NCBI RefSeq assembly: GCF_013376045.1
Contig: NZ_JABMJG010000004.1
Span: forward strand, 310,001-374,000
DNA length: 64,000 nt
Source: Variovorax sp. SG517
GTDB taxonomy: Bacteria > Pseudomonadota > Gammaproteobacteria > Burkholderiales > Burkholderiaceae_C
Direction: 5' to 3'
The notes below the pieces were generated by a model. That model did not search any database, was not told the origin of the DNA, and saw nothing but the letters and a program-made list of their open reading frames with translations. Both the position numbers and the translations under genes were made by a program. Positions 9,677-19,147 of the stretch are shown one piece after another (within the stretch, counting starts at the first letter, position 1; each line of letters starts with the position of its first letter).

Positions 9677-9703
9677 GACGGGCGAACCAGGCACCCTGTG
9701 ACA
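9677..9703 (-). promoter_or_regulatory. ECF41-type promoter of the AhpD-like gene
   Basis: On the minus strand the -35 element TGTCACA (9697-9703) is followed by exactly 16 nt and the -10 element CGTC (9677-9680). This is identical to the published ECF41 promoter consensus (TGTCACA-N16-CGTC). It lies between the sigma gene stop and the AhpD-like start, so the target gene can be expressed separately from the sigma gene. Confidence 0.88.
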
Positions 9704-9714
9704 CGCCGCGCGAA

Positions 9715-10605
9715 CTATTTCGAGGAAAAGAGCTGCGCGATGCGCGCGAGCTTGTCGGGATTGCGCTGCGCGCGGATGCGCACGATGCGGTCGTTCTCGA
9801 TCTCGAAGGTCTGGGCCGATTCGAGCTCGCCGTCGAGAAAGCGCAGCATGCCGGGCTCGCCGTTGATCTCGACGATTTCCATGCGCACCGCCGGCCCCAC
9901 GCGGCGCCACAGCGAGTAATAGAGCTGCGCGAGGCGCTGGCTGCCGCGCAGGATCTTGCTGAAGCTCTGCACCTTGCCGCCGCCGTCGCCGATGAGCTCG
10001 ACGTCCTCGGACATCAGCGCCTTCAGCTCGTGTAGGCTGCCGCGCGCGGCGGCGTCGGCAAAGGCGCGCAGCAGGCGCTCGTGGGTCTCGCGCGGCACGG
10101 AAAAGCGCGGGCGCCCTTCCTGCACCTGGAGCTTCGCGCGGTGCACGAGCTGGCGGCAGGCGGCCTCGGTCTTGCCGAGGGTGAGGGCGATTTCGTCGTA
10201 GTCGGCGTCGAACACCTCGCGCAGCAGGAAGGCGGCGCGGGCCTCGGGCGCAAGGCGCTCCAGCACGGCGAGGAAGGCGACGGAGATGTTGTCGGCGCGC
10301 TCGAGCAGCTGTTCGGGCGTGGCGGGCGAATCGTGCGCGCCGGTCAGTGTGGGCTCGGGCATCCAGGCGCCGACGTAGTGCTCGCGCTGGACCTTGGCGG
10401 CGCGCAGCCGGTCGATCGACAGGCGCGTGACCACGGTCACCAGCCAGGCTTCGGCGCTGTCGAGGGTGTCCCGGTCGGCCTCATGCCAGCGCAGCCAGGC
10501 GTCCTGCACGACCTCTTCCGCCTCGGCCACGGATCCGAGCATGCGGTAGGCGATGCCCTGCAGGCGGGGGCGGTGGCGGTCGAAGGTGAGGGTTGCGTCG
10601 TCCAT
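9715..10605 (-). CDS. ECF41-family RNA polymerase sigma factor with C-terminal regulatory domain
   Basis: A 296-residue ECF sigma factor. Region 2 (AYRMLGSVAEAEEVVQDAWLRW) and region 4 are followed by a SnoaL-like C-terminal extension rather than a separate anti-sigma gene. The three ECF41 hallmarks are present: WMPEP in the linker (about residues 81-85), DGGGK (about 207-211) and NPDKL near the end (about 282-286). In characterised ECF41 proteins the extension acts as a fused regulator of sigma activity. The ATG at 10605 is chosen over one at 10641 because the latter overlaps the -35 element of an exact ECF41 promoter. The transcript would then be leaderless or nearly so. The gene sits upstream of its AhpD-like target. 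Confidence 0.93.
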   Translation of the reverse strand: MDDATLTFDRHRPRLQGIAYRMLGSVAEAEEVVQDAWLRWHEADRDTLDSAEAWLVTVVTRLSIDRLRAAKVQREHYVGAWMPEPTLTGAHDSPATPEQLLERADNISVAFLAVLERLAPEARAAFLLREVFDADYDEIALTLGKTEAACRQLVHRAKLQVQEGRPRFSVPRETHERLLRAFADAAARGSLHELKALMSEDVELIGDGGGKVQSFSKILRGSQRLAQLYYSLWRRVGPAVRMEIVEINGEPGMLRFLDGELESAQTFEIENDRIVRIRAQRNPDKLARIAQLFSSK

Positions 10606-10613
10606 GCGGGCTA

Positions 10614-10640
10614 GACGGCTGGCGTCTCCGGTTTGTGACA
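10614..10640 (-). promoter_or_regulatory. ECF41-type autoregulatory promoter of the sigma gene
   Basis: TGTCACA (10634-10640) and CGTC (10614-10617) on the minus strand are separated by exactly 16 nt, the same spacing as the copy upstream of the AhpD-like gene. Only 8 nt separate CGTC from the ATG at 10605. The sigma factor therefore most likely controls itself. Confidence 0.85.
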
Positions 10641-10650
10641 TGGATTCTGC

Positions 10651-10681
10651 AAAAAAAACGCCCCGGCATGCGGGGCGTTTT
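10651..10681 (-). terminator. Intrinsic terminator after the ferritin-like gene
   Basis: Reading the minus strand, an AACGCCCCG/CGGGGCGTT stem with a short CATG-type loop is followed by eight T residues. It lies 16 bp past the ferritin-like stop codon and directly before the sigma-factor promoter, insulating the two units. Confidence 0.88.
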
Positions 10682-10696
10682 CCAGTGTTCCGGGGC

Positions 10697-11554
10697 TCAG
10701 GCGCCCTGGTATTCGGGCTTGGGGCCTAGAGTAGCTGCCAGTTCCTTGCGGTAGCGGTTCAGCTCCTGGACCGTCTTGAAGCTGCGGTTCATCAGCAGGC
10801 TCAGGTTGTGCAGGATGCGCTCGCCGACCTTGGTTTCCCAGACGGCGTCGAACTTGATCTGCTTGTCCAGCCAGTGCTCGAGCCAGTCGGGGTCGGGCAT
10901 GCGGCTCTGAATGGTGTCGCGCGGGAAGAGCGCCTTGCTGACGTGCAGGTTGGTCGGGTGCAGGGCCTGCGCCGTGCGGCGGGCGCTGGCCATCAGGACG
11001 CCGACCTTGGTGAACGCGGCACGGGCCTCGTCGCCGAACTTTTCCATGGCGCGCTTCATGTAGCGCAGGTAGGCGCCGCCGTGGCGGGCTTCGTCCTGGC
11101 TCAGCGTGGTGTAGATGTGCTTGATGACCGGCTCGGTGTGCCACTGGGCGGCGCGGCGGTACCAGTGGTTGAGGCGGATCTCGCCGCAGAAGTGCAGCAT
11201 GAGGGTTTCCAGCGGCGGGGCCGGGTCGAAGTCGAAGCGCACTTCGTGCAGCTCTTCCTCGGTGGGCGCGTGCTTGGGGCTGAAGCGCTTCAGGTACTCC
11301 ATGAGCACCAGCGAGTGCTTCTGCTCCTCGAAGAACCAGATCGACATGAAAGCGGAAAAGTCGCTATCGTGCCGGTTGTCGCGCAGGAACATCTCGGTGG
11401 CCGGCAGTGCCGCCCACTCGGTGATGGCATTCATCTTGATGGTCTGCGCCTGCTCTTCCGACAGCAAGGAAGCGTCGAACGACTGCCAGGGAATGTCCTT
11501 GTCCATGTCCCAGCGGACGGATTCGAGTTGTCTGAAGAGTTCCGGATAGAGCAT
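10697..11554 (-). CDS. Ferritin-like di-iron domain protein
   Basis: A 285-residue all-helical protein with two ExxH-type metal motifs, EEQKH (residues 76-80) and DEARH (154-158), plus Glu residues at 47, 54, 123 and 125 positioned as in the ferritin-like/type-2 desaturase/R2 fold. No signal peptide or membrane segment is seen. Proteins of this family are common in Burkholderiales but their reaction is not established; oxidase or hydroxylase chemistry is plausible from the di-iron site alone. It is a monocistronic unit with a strong terminator behind it. Its ATG at 11554 is followed by the conserved YPELFRQLE start. Confidence 0.8.
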   Translation of the reverse strand: MLYPELFRQLESVRWDMDKDIPWQSFDASLLSEEQAQTIKMNAITEWAALPATEMFLRDNRHDSDFSAFMSIWFFEEQKHSLVLMEYLKRFSPKHAPTEEELHEVRFDFDPAPPLETLMLHFCGEIRLNHWYRRAAQWHTEPVIKHIYTTLSQDEARHGGAYLRYMKRAMEKFGDEARAAFTKVGVLMASARRTAQALHPTNLHVSKALFPRDTIQSRMPDPDWLEHWLDKQIKFDAVWETKVGERILHNLSLLMNRSFKTVQELNRYRKELAATLGPKPEYQGA

Positions 11555-11682
11555 CTATATCTTTCTAAGGCCGTCGATTTTAATCGGCCCGTTTGGCGCG
11601 CCCGTGACAGACGCGCGATGATGCGGATACGCGCGCCCTTGCGGCATGGATGCGCAACCCCTTTTTGAATCAGGAGCCCGCG

Positions 11683-12297
11683 ATGCGAACCCCCTTCCGA
11701 TTGTCGACGCTGTGGCGCTGCGCCCCCGCGGTTTCCCTCGTGGCGAGCCTGGTTTCCGCCCTTCCGGCGCACGCCCAGACGGCCGCCGCCGCGCCCGCCC
11801 CGGCGGAGGCCGCGGGATGCCCGGCGATCCTTCAGCACACCTTCCCGCGGCTGCAGGACGAAAAACCCCAATCCCTGTGCCAGTACTCCGGCAAGGTGGT
11901 CCTGGTGGTCAATACGGCCAGCTTCTGCGGCTTCACGCCGCAATACAAGGGCCTGGAGTCGCTGGACATGAAGTACCGCTCGCGCGGGCTCGTGGTGCTG
12001 GGCTTCCCCTCGAACGATTTCGCCCAGGAATCGGGCTCCAACAAGGAGATCGCCGACTTCTGCGAAAGCACCTTCGGCGTGAAATTCCCGATGTTCGCCA
12101 AGTCCTCGGTGCGCGGCACGGACGCGAATCCGCTCTTCAAGCAGCTCGCGCAGGCCTCGGGCACCACGCCGAAGTGGAACTTCTACAAGTACCTGATCGG
12201 GCGCGACGGCAAGGTCGTGCAGGCCTGGTCGAGCATGACGGCACCCGATGAAAACGGCTTCGTGAGCGTGATCGAGAAACAGCTCGGGCCCAATTGA
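11683..12297 (+). CDS. Glutathione peroxidase, periplasmic
   Basis: A 204-residue thiol peroxidase of the GPx family. Cys82 in NTASFCGFTPQY is the peroxidatic cysteine and the WNFYKYLIGRDG block supplies the conserved Trp/Asn. Residues 1-32 form a signal peptide ending in AHA, so the enzyme acts in the periplasm, which is less common than cytosolic GPx. The partner reductant there is more likely thioredoxin-like than glutathione (inference). The ATG at 11683 has CAGGAG 8 nt upstream; an ATG at 11650 would spoil the signal peptide. Confidence 0.9.
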   Translation: MRTPFRLSTLWRCAPAVSLVASLVSALPAHAQTAAAAPAPAEAAGCPAILQHTFPRLQDEKPQSLCQYSGKVVLVVNTASFCGFTPQYKGLESLDMKYRSRGLVVLGFPSNDFAQESGSNKEIADFCESTFGVKFPMFAKSSVRGTDANPLFKQLAQASGTTPKWNFYKYLIGRDGKVVQAWSSMTAPDENGFVSVIEKQLGPN

Positions 12298-12779
12298 GAC
12301 CCACTGGTTCACGGGAAGACGCACCGGTGATTCACCGATGCGACCATCCCATTGTGAACTCGAGGACACAAACGTTTACCAAACGGACGGGAACCGTGCC
12401 GCGGATGCCGCGCTCCTAATTCGCGTGGGCAGTGACTGCCCTACGGTTTTCATGTTGCGAGGTCTTCCGGGCGCTTGCCGTCTGGTCGAAATCCCGAGGC
12501 GATTCTTCTCCTCCTCCCTCCCTCCCTCCTTCGCGTCGGGGCGCCTCGCAGCATTTTTGTATTCCAGCCGGGACGGAGGTCGCGATGACGCGGCCTTCCC
12601 GCATCGCCCATCCGGCGCCGGCATCCCGGGACTGTCCGCGGCGCACTCGCTGCGCGACGCGGCTTCCATCACCCCTCCCTAAGCCAGTGACCACTTCGGT
12701 GGCCGAGCCCATATGGCAACGATCGGGCAACACACGCCGCGCAGGCGCCACGCCCGAGGGACGAAAAAGCGGATGAAAG
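12298..12779. other. 482-bp intergenic region between convergent genes
   Basis: No convincing coding frame is seen on either strand. It holds a 13-bp inverted repeat at 12325-12337 (CGGTGA/TCACCG arms), a nested fold at 12389-12451 described separately, and a pyrimidine-rich run around 12505-12530. Confidence 0.6.
12389..12451 (+). ncRNA. Candidate structured RNA element (three-way junction)
   Basis: A 9-bp closing stem (12389-12397 with 12443-12451) encloses two further hairpins: CGCGG-ATG-CCGCG at 12400-12412 and the 7-bp-arm palindrome GGGCAGTGACTGCCC at 12427-12441. Two G-U pairs in the closing stem exist only on the plus strand, which favours a plus-strand RNA, possibly the 3' region of the glutathione peroxidase transcript. 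It matches no RNA family I recognise. Confidence 0.3.
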
Positions 12780-12803
12780 AAAAGGCGCCCGGAGGCGCCT
12801 TTT
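12780..12803 (-). terminator. Intrinsic terminator (bidirectional) after the GST gene
   Basis: AAAAGGCGCC and GGCGCCTTTT form a perfect 10-bp stem with a four-base loop. Both strands end in T residues, so it can serve the GST gene on the minus strand and any transcript arriving from the glutathione peroxidase side. Confidence 0.85.
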
Positions 12804-12805
12804 CG

Positions 12806-13417
12806 TCAGGGCTTGGTGTCGATGAAGCTGGGCCGCAGCATCAGCTTGTCGTACAGCTTCGCGAGGTTGGCGTGGTCGCCGCGCCAGTCGATCTCGGGAA
12901 AGCGCAGGTCCAGCCAGCCCAGCGTGCAGCCCACCGCGATGTCCGACAGGCTCAGGTGGATGCCGCTGCAGAAGGGCTTGTCGCCCAGGCCCTTGGCCAT
13001 GGCGGCCACGCCGTCCTCGACCTTGGCGCGCTGGCGCTCGATCCAGGCGGCGCTGCGCTCGCCGTCGGCGCGGCCGGACCAGGTGGCTTCCAGGCGCCAG
13101 AGCACGCCGGCGTCCATGACGCCGTCGGCCAGCGCCTCCCAGGTCTTGACCTCGGCGCGCTCGCGGCCCTGCTGCGGAATCAGCTTGCCGACGGGCGACA
13201 GGGTGTCCAGGTACTCGACGATCACGCGGGAGTCGAACATCGCCTCGCCGCCTTCCATGATCAGGCAGGGGACCTTGCCCAGCGGATTGGAGTTGGAGAT
13301 GGTGGTGTCGGCAGACCAGACGTCTTCGATCACGAACTGGTAATCGAGCCGCTTCTCGGCCAGCACCACGCGCACCTTGCGCACGTAGGGGCTGGCGGCG
13401 GATCCGATCAGTTTCAT
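12806..13417 (-). CDS. Glutathione S-transferase family protein
   Basis: A 203-residue soluble protein with the thioredoxin-like N-terminal GST domain (MKLIGSAASPYVRKVRVVLAEK, with Ser near residue 8 in the catalytic position, and the conserved cis-proline in GKVPCL) followed by an all-helical C-terminal domain. The DSRVIVEYLD block is the usual glutathione-contact Glu/Asp-Ser pair. The substrate is not deducible. The ATG at 13417 opens the conserved strand; an upstream ATG only adds eight non-conserved residues. It is divergent from purB and ends at a strong terminator. Confidence 0.88.
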   Translation of the reverse strand: MKLIGSAASPYVRKVRVVLAEKRLDYQFVIEDVWSADTTISNSNPLGKVPCLIMEGGEAMFDSRVIVEYLDTLSPVGKLIPQQGRERAEVKTWEALADGVMDAGVLWRLEATWSGRADGERSAAWIERQRAKVEDGVAAMAKGLGDKPFCSGIHLSLSDIAVGCTLGWLDLRFPEIDWRGDHANLAKLYDKLMLRPSFIDTKP

Positions 13418-13535
13418 GAAGGCTCTCTCCCTATGCATTGATGACGTTTGTTAATAGTCATTTTAGGTGAACGGGAAAACCAGGACCCGAATCGCCCCCA
13501 AAGCGCGATGCCGGCCCCACGGGTCGGCGGCCGCC

Positions 13536-14927
<1,392 letters not shown>

Positions 14928-14945
14928 GCTTCCCGTACCGATGCG

Positions 14946-14970
14946 ACAGCCGCCTTCAGGCGGCTGTTTT
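14946..14970 (+). terminator. Intrinsic terminator of purB
   Basis: A 9-bp stem ACAGCCGCC/GGCGGCTGT with a TTCA loop is followed by TTTT. It lies 19 bp downstream of the purB stop. Confidence 0.88.
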
Positions 14971-15061
14971 GCGTCGGCGGTCAGCTCTTTTCCAGCCAAC
15001 GCCCCCTGCCGGGCGCCAGCCAACAACATTCTCCGAGGGGCCCGCCGCCCTTCTGTTGGTC

Positions 15062-16213
15062 ATGCGCGCCCCTCTGAGACGCCTCTGGCTCAAGGTCCAT
15101 CGCTGGACCGGCCTCACGCTCGGTCCGATCCTCGCCCTCACCGCGCTGCTCGGCGCCATGCTGGTGGTGGGGCTGCCGCTCGACCGCTGGGCACATCCCG
15201 ATTTCTTCATCGCCCATTCGGCGCGTTCGGCCCCGGCCGGCGACGCCACCAAGGCCGTGCTGCCGCTGGAGCCCCTGCGCCAGCGCCTCGCGGCCGAGTT
15301 CGGAGCCAACGCCGACTTCACGCTGCGCCCGCCGCGCAAGCCCGCCGACACGCTGCAGGTGCGGGTGCGCGGCAAATGGGAAGGCACGCTCTACCTCGAC
15401 CCCGCCACCGGCGCCGAGCAGGGACGCCGCGGCACGCACGAGGGCGCCTACAACCTCCTCTTCGAGCTGCACAGCAGCCTGCTGCTGGACGACACCGGCA
15501 AGGGCGTGCTCGCCTTCGCCGCGCTGGCCTACCTGTTCCTGCTGGTCACGGGCATCGTGCTGTGGTGGCCGGTGCGCTGGCCGCCGTCGCTGCGCATCGT
15601 GCTCGACCGCGGCCTGCTGCGCGGGTTGTTCGACCTGCATCGCACCGGCGGCGCGGTGCTCGGGCTGCTGATCGCGGTGTCGGTGGCCACGGGCGCGTAC
15701 ATGGCGTGGCGGCCGCTGGGCAACTTCATCTCCAGCGCCATGGGCCAGCAGCCCGTCAAGGCGCCGGTGATCGCCAAGGGTGCCGCGACCGGTCCGCTCC
15801 TGCCGCTGGACGAGCTCGTGGCGCGCGCGCAGCAGGTCTACCCCGGCCAGCCCATCGGCTTCATCCAGGTGCCAGCCAAGGCCGGCCGGCCGATGCGGGT
15901 GCGCTTCCGCCTGCCGGACGATCCGCATCCGAACGGCATCGGCTCGGTGTGGCTGAACCCGGTGACCGGCGAGGTGCTGGCCGCGCGCAAGTGGCAGGAC
16001 CTCGACGCCGGCAACGGCGCGGTGGCGGTGATCTATCCGCTGCACACCGGCGAACTCGGCGGCCCGCTGCATGAAGCGGTCACGGCGCTGCTGGGGCTTG
16101 CGCTCGCCGGGCTGGGCCTGAGCGGCGTCTGGCTCTGGTGGCGCCGCCGCGCCGCGGCGGCAGCGGCCCGTGACAACGACGGCCAGCTATCCCGCGGCAC
16201 CACGGCGCCTTGA
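15062..16213 (+). CDS. PepSY-associated TM protein (siderophore-uptake-linked)
   Basis: A 383-residue inner-membrane protein of the PepSY_TM family. The N-terminal LKVHRWTGLTLGPILALTALLGAM helix carries the conserved HRW(T/A)G motif; further membrane helices lie near residues 150-170, 195-220 and 340-365, with PepSY-like periplasmic stretches between. Members are often linked to TonB receptors and are thought to reduce or release iron from siderophores at the inner membrane. It precedes the FecA-like receptor by 64 bp and is probably co-transcribed. Start ATG at 15062 begins MRAPLRRLW; upstream codons are not conserved in character. Confidence 0.82.
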   Translation: MRAPLRRLWLKVHRWTGLTLGPILALTALLGAMLVVGLPLDRWAHPDFFIAHSARSAPAGDATKAVLPLEPLRQRLAAEFGANADFTLRPPRKPADTLQVRVRGKWEGTLYLDPATGAEQGRRGTHEGAYNLLFELHSSLLLDDTGKGVLAFAALAYLFLLVTGIVLWWPVRWPPSLRIVLDRGLLRGLFDLHRTGGAVLGLLIAVSVATGAYMAWRPLGNFISSAMGQQPVKAPVIAKGAATGPLLPLDELVARAQQVYPGQPIGFIQVPAKAGRPMRVRFRLPDDPHPNGIGSVWLNPVTGEVLAARKWQDLDAGNGAVAVIYPLHTGELGGPLHEAVTALLGLALAGLGLSGVWLWWRRRAAAAAARDNDGQLSRGTTAP

Positions 16214-16277
16214 TCGGTTCCGAGCCCTGCCTGCACCCAGTTTCATCACCATCAGAAAACCCTTGGAGGGATCTCTC

Positions 16278-18443
16278 TTGTTCACGCACAAACGCACAGC
16301 CATCGCGATGGCGCTGCTTCCCCTGAGCCTGCAGGGCTTCGCCGCGGAAGCCGAGCCCGCAGCCGCCGACGCGGCGAAGTCGCTCGAAACCATCACCGTC
16401 ACCGGCGACTGGCTGGGCAGCCCCAGCGAAACCAAGGTGCTCGAGCACCCGGGCGCCCGGAGCATCATCGAGCGCAAGCAGATCCAGGAAAGCGGCTCGT
16501 CCAGCGTGCGCGACGTACTGCGCCAGGTGCCCGGCGTGCAGGTGCAGGAGAGCAACGGCACCGGCGGCAGCGACATCTCGCTGAACGTGGGCGTGCGCGG
16601 CCTGACCTCGCGCCTGTCGCCGCGCTCCACCGTGCTGCTGGACGGCGTGCCGCTGGCCTACGCGCCCTACGGCCAGCCGCAGCTGTCGCTGGCGCCGCTG
16701 TCGCTCGGCAGCCTGGAGGCGGTCGACGTGGTGCGCGGCGCGGGCTCGGTGCGCTACGGCCCGCAGAACGTGGGCGGCATCATCAACTTCGTGACGCGCT
16801 CGATCCCCAAGCAGTTCTCGGGCGAGGTGAGCGTGGGCGTCGAAAGCGCCGGCCACGGCGGCGGCACCAAGACCACGCCCAGCCTCTTCATCGGCGGCAC
16901 CAACGAGAACGGCCTGGGCCTCGCGCTGCTGTACTCCGGCACGCACGGCGACGGCTTCCGCCAGAGCAACGACCACACGAGCATCGACGACCTGATGCTC
17001 AAGGGCGCCTACCGCATCTCGAAGACGGACGACGTCGCCGTCACGCTGCACCACTTCGAGGGCAAGGGCCGCATGCCCGGCGGCCTGACGACGGCGCAGT
17101 TCGCGGCCAACCCGTTCCAGTCGGACCGCCCCTTCGACGAGTTCACCGGCCGCCGCACCGACGGCTCGGTGAAGTACACGCACAACGACGGCGTGAACAA
17201 GTTCGAGATGCTGACCTACTACACGGACTCGTACCGCAGCAGCTTCCTCGAGCAGGAAGGCACCGGCACGAACAATGGCCGTCGGCGCCTCACCTCGGCG
17301 CCGCGCAACTACAAGACCTTCGCGGTCGAGCCCCGCTACTCGCGCCTGATCGATTCGGGCAGCGTGGTGCAGGAAGTCAGCTTCGGCTATCGCTACCTGA
17401 AGGAAGAGGCTTCCGAGGTGGCGACGCGCAGCGCCTACTACCAGCCGCGCCCGGGCTTCAACGCCTTCGGCCTGGCCAACCCCGCCTACCAGACCAGCAA
17501 GGGCGGCACGACCGCGCACGCGTTCTACATCGACGACCGCATCGACTTCGGCAACTGGACCATCACGCCCGGCGTGCGGCACGAATCGATCCGCTCGTTC
17601 AACGACGTCTACACCATCACGAACGGCCGGGCCACCAGCGCGATCTATCCGAAGATCGACTCCGACGAGTGGCTGCCGACGCTGTCGGTGCTCTATCGCG
17701 CGAGCGATCGCTGGTCGGTGTTCGCCAACGCCGGCGTGTCGTTCGGGCCGCAGCAGTACGCACAGCTCGCGCAGTCGACCACCGGGCTGCATCCCGAGAA
17801 GGCCAAGACCTACGAGATCGGCACGCACTACAAGGGCGAGGCCTGGAGCGGCGAGCTCACGCTGTTCAACATCAACTTCGACAAGGAGCTGCTGCTGGCG
17901 CGCTCCATCACCGGCGACGTCGGCCAGTGGACCGACCTGGGCGCGACGCGCCACCGCGGGCTGGAATCGGCGCTGCGCTACGACCTCGGCACGCTGAGCG
18001 ATTCGCTCAAGGGGCTGTCGGTGTCGGGCACGTACACGTACACGCAGGCGATCTCGAAGGCCGGCGCCTTCGCAGGGCGCGACCTGCCCTTCTACTCGCG
18101 CCAGGTGGCGACGCTGGGCGCGCGCTACGAGCGCGGGCCGTGGACCTTCAACGCCGACATCTACGCGCAGTCGAAGCAGCGCTCGCCGGGTTCGCCGGAC
18201 GACGGCGCAAGGTACGTCACGCTGGAAGACGCCAGCGGCCGGCTCGGCGACATCCCCGGCTACGCCACGATGAATCTGCGCGCGGCCTACGACTTCGGAC
18301 CGTCGATGAGCAACCTGAAGGTCGCCGTGGGCATCAAGAACCTGTTCGACCGCCGCTACTTCAACCGCTCGGTGGACAACAACGGCGGCAAGTACGTGGG
18401 ACAGCCGCGCACGGTCTACCTGCAGGCGTCGGTGGCGTTCTGA
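16278..18443 (+). CDS. TonB-dependent receptor, FecA-like (iron-chelate uptake)
   Basis: A 721-residue outer-membrane receptor. After a signal peptide ending at FAAEA come a TonB box (ETITVTG), a plug domain (SSVRDVLRQVPGVQVQ through YGPQNVGGIINFVTR) and a 22-strand-type barrel ending in a C-terminal Phe. The plug segment LLDGVPLAYAPYGQPQLS closely resembles FecA, the ferric-citrate receptor. Unlike E. coli FecA there is no N-terminal STN signalling domain between signal peptide and TonB box, and no FecI/FecR pair nearby. The start is taken as TTG at 16278, 7 nt after GGAGGG; a later ATG would shorten the signal peptide. Confidence 0.88.
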   Translation: MFTHKRTAIAMALLPLSLQGFAAEAEPAAADAAKSLETITVTGDWLGSPSETKVLEHPGARSIIERKQIQESGSSSVRDVLRQVPGVQVQESNGTGGSDISLNVGVRGLTSRLSPRSTVLLDGVPLAYAPYGQPQLSLAPLSLGSLEAVDVVRGAGSVRYGPQNVGGIINFVTRSIPKQFSGEVSVGVESAGHGGGTKTTPSLFIGGTNENGLGLALLYSGTHGDGFRQSNDHTSIDDLMLKGAYRISKTDDVAVTLHHFEGKGRMPGGLTTAQFAANPFQSDRPFDEFTGRRTDGSVKYTHNDGVNKFEMLTYYTDSYRSSFLEQEGTGTNNGRRRLTSAPRNYKTFAVEPRYSRLIDSGSVVQEVSFGYRYLKEEASEVATRSAYYQPRPGFNAFGLANPAYQTSKGGTTAHAFYIDDRIDFGNWTITPGVRHESIRSFNDVYTITNGRATSAIYPKIDSDEWLPTLSVLYRASDRWSVFANAGVSFGPQQYAQLAQSTTGLHPEKAKTYEIGTHYKGEAWSGELTLFNINFDKELLLARSITGDVGQWTDLGATRHRGLESALRYDLGTLSDSLKGLSVSGTYTYTQAISKAGAFAGRDLPFYSRQVATLGARYERGPWTFNADIYAQSKQRSPGSPDDGARYVTLEDASGRLGDIPGYATMNLRAAYDFGPSMSNLKVAVGIKNLFDRRYFNRSVDNNGGKYVGQPRTVYLQASVAF

Positions 18444-18468
18444 CGCGCGGGCCTAAACTCGCGCACCC

Positions 18469-19029
18469 ATGGCCCTCAAATCCACCATCTTCAAGGCCAC
18501 CCTCGCGGTGGCCGACATCGACCACGGCTACTACGCCGACCACGCGCTGACCCTGGCGCGCCACCCCAGCGAGACCGACGAGCGGATGATGATCCGCCTC
18601 GTGGCGCTCGCGCTCAACGCGCACCAGCTGCAGGACGTGTGCAACGGCGACGGCACGCTGGCCTTCGGCGCCGGCCTGTCGAACGTGGAGGAGCCCGACG
18701 TGTGGCTTCGCGACTTCACGGGCGAGGTCAAGCTCTGGATCGAGGTCGGCCAGCCGGAGGACAAGCCCATCATCAAGGCCTGCAACAAGGCCGACGAAGT
18801 GATCGTCTACGCCTTCAACCACGCCGCCGAGATCTGGTGGCGCGGCATCGAGAACAAGCTCACGCGGCCGCAGAACCTGAAGGTGTATCGCGTGCCGACG
18901 GCCGCCTCGCAGGCACTGGCCGCGCTCGCGCAGCGCAGCATGCAGCTGCAGGCGACGATCCAGGAGAACACGCTGACGCTGGGCGACGGCACGAACAGCG
19001 TCGACATCGAACCCTTGCGCTGGAGATAA
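18469..19029 (+). CDS. yaeQ: YaeQ family protein
   Basis: A 186-residue protein matching the YaeQ family from end to end: MALKSTIFKATLAVADIDHGYY at the start, HPSETDERMMIRLVALAL and the KLWIEVGQPEDKPIIKAC block. YaeQ has a PD-(D/E)XK nuclease-like fold; its cellular role is unsettled. There is no Shine-Dalgarno; a TAAACT hexamer ends 9 nt before the ATG, suggesting a very short leader. It lies 25 bp after the TonB receptor and in front of an inverted copy of the dispersed repeat. Confidence 0.92.
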   Translation: MALKSTIFKATLAVADIDHGYYADHALTLARHPSETDERMMIRLVALALNAHQLQDVCNGDGTLAFGAGLSNVEEPDVWLRDFTGEVKLWIEVGQPEDKPIIKACNKADEVIVYAFNHAAEIWWRGIENKLTRPQNLKVYRVPTAASQALAALAQRSMQLQATIQENTLTLGDGTNSVDIEPLRWR

Positions 19030-19133
19030 GGCTCGCCCCCGGGCTGCGCGCACTTCGTGCGCTTCGCCAACCCCTACCGGGGGCAACACCTGCGGCCCGG
19101 CAAAGCCGGTTCCGCGGTGTTTCGCGAAGGAGC
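19030..19133 (-). repeat. Dispersed GC-rich intergenic repeat, copy B (inverted)
   Basis: Read on the minus strand this is nearly identical to 1-104, including the 'aacaccgcggaaccggct' block, 'gccgggccgc', 'ggtgttgccccc' and the 'acgaagtgcgcg' element. It fills the space between the yaeQ stop and the stop of the convergent DUF2007 gene. Confidence 0.78.
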
Positions 19134-19147
19134 CATGTTCGTTGTTT

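Noticed and set aside
10606..10641. Upstream ATG at 10641 for the sigma factor
   Set aside because: It overlaps the -35 element of an exact ECF41 promoter, so that start would lie outside the transcript.
12338..12776. Small reading frames of about 98-114 residues in the gpx-GST gap
   Set aside because: They overlap each other on both strands, show no ribosome site and have random-looking composition.
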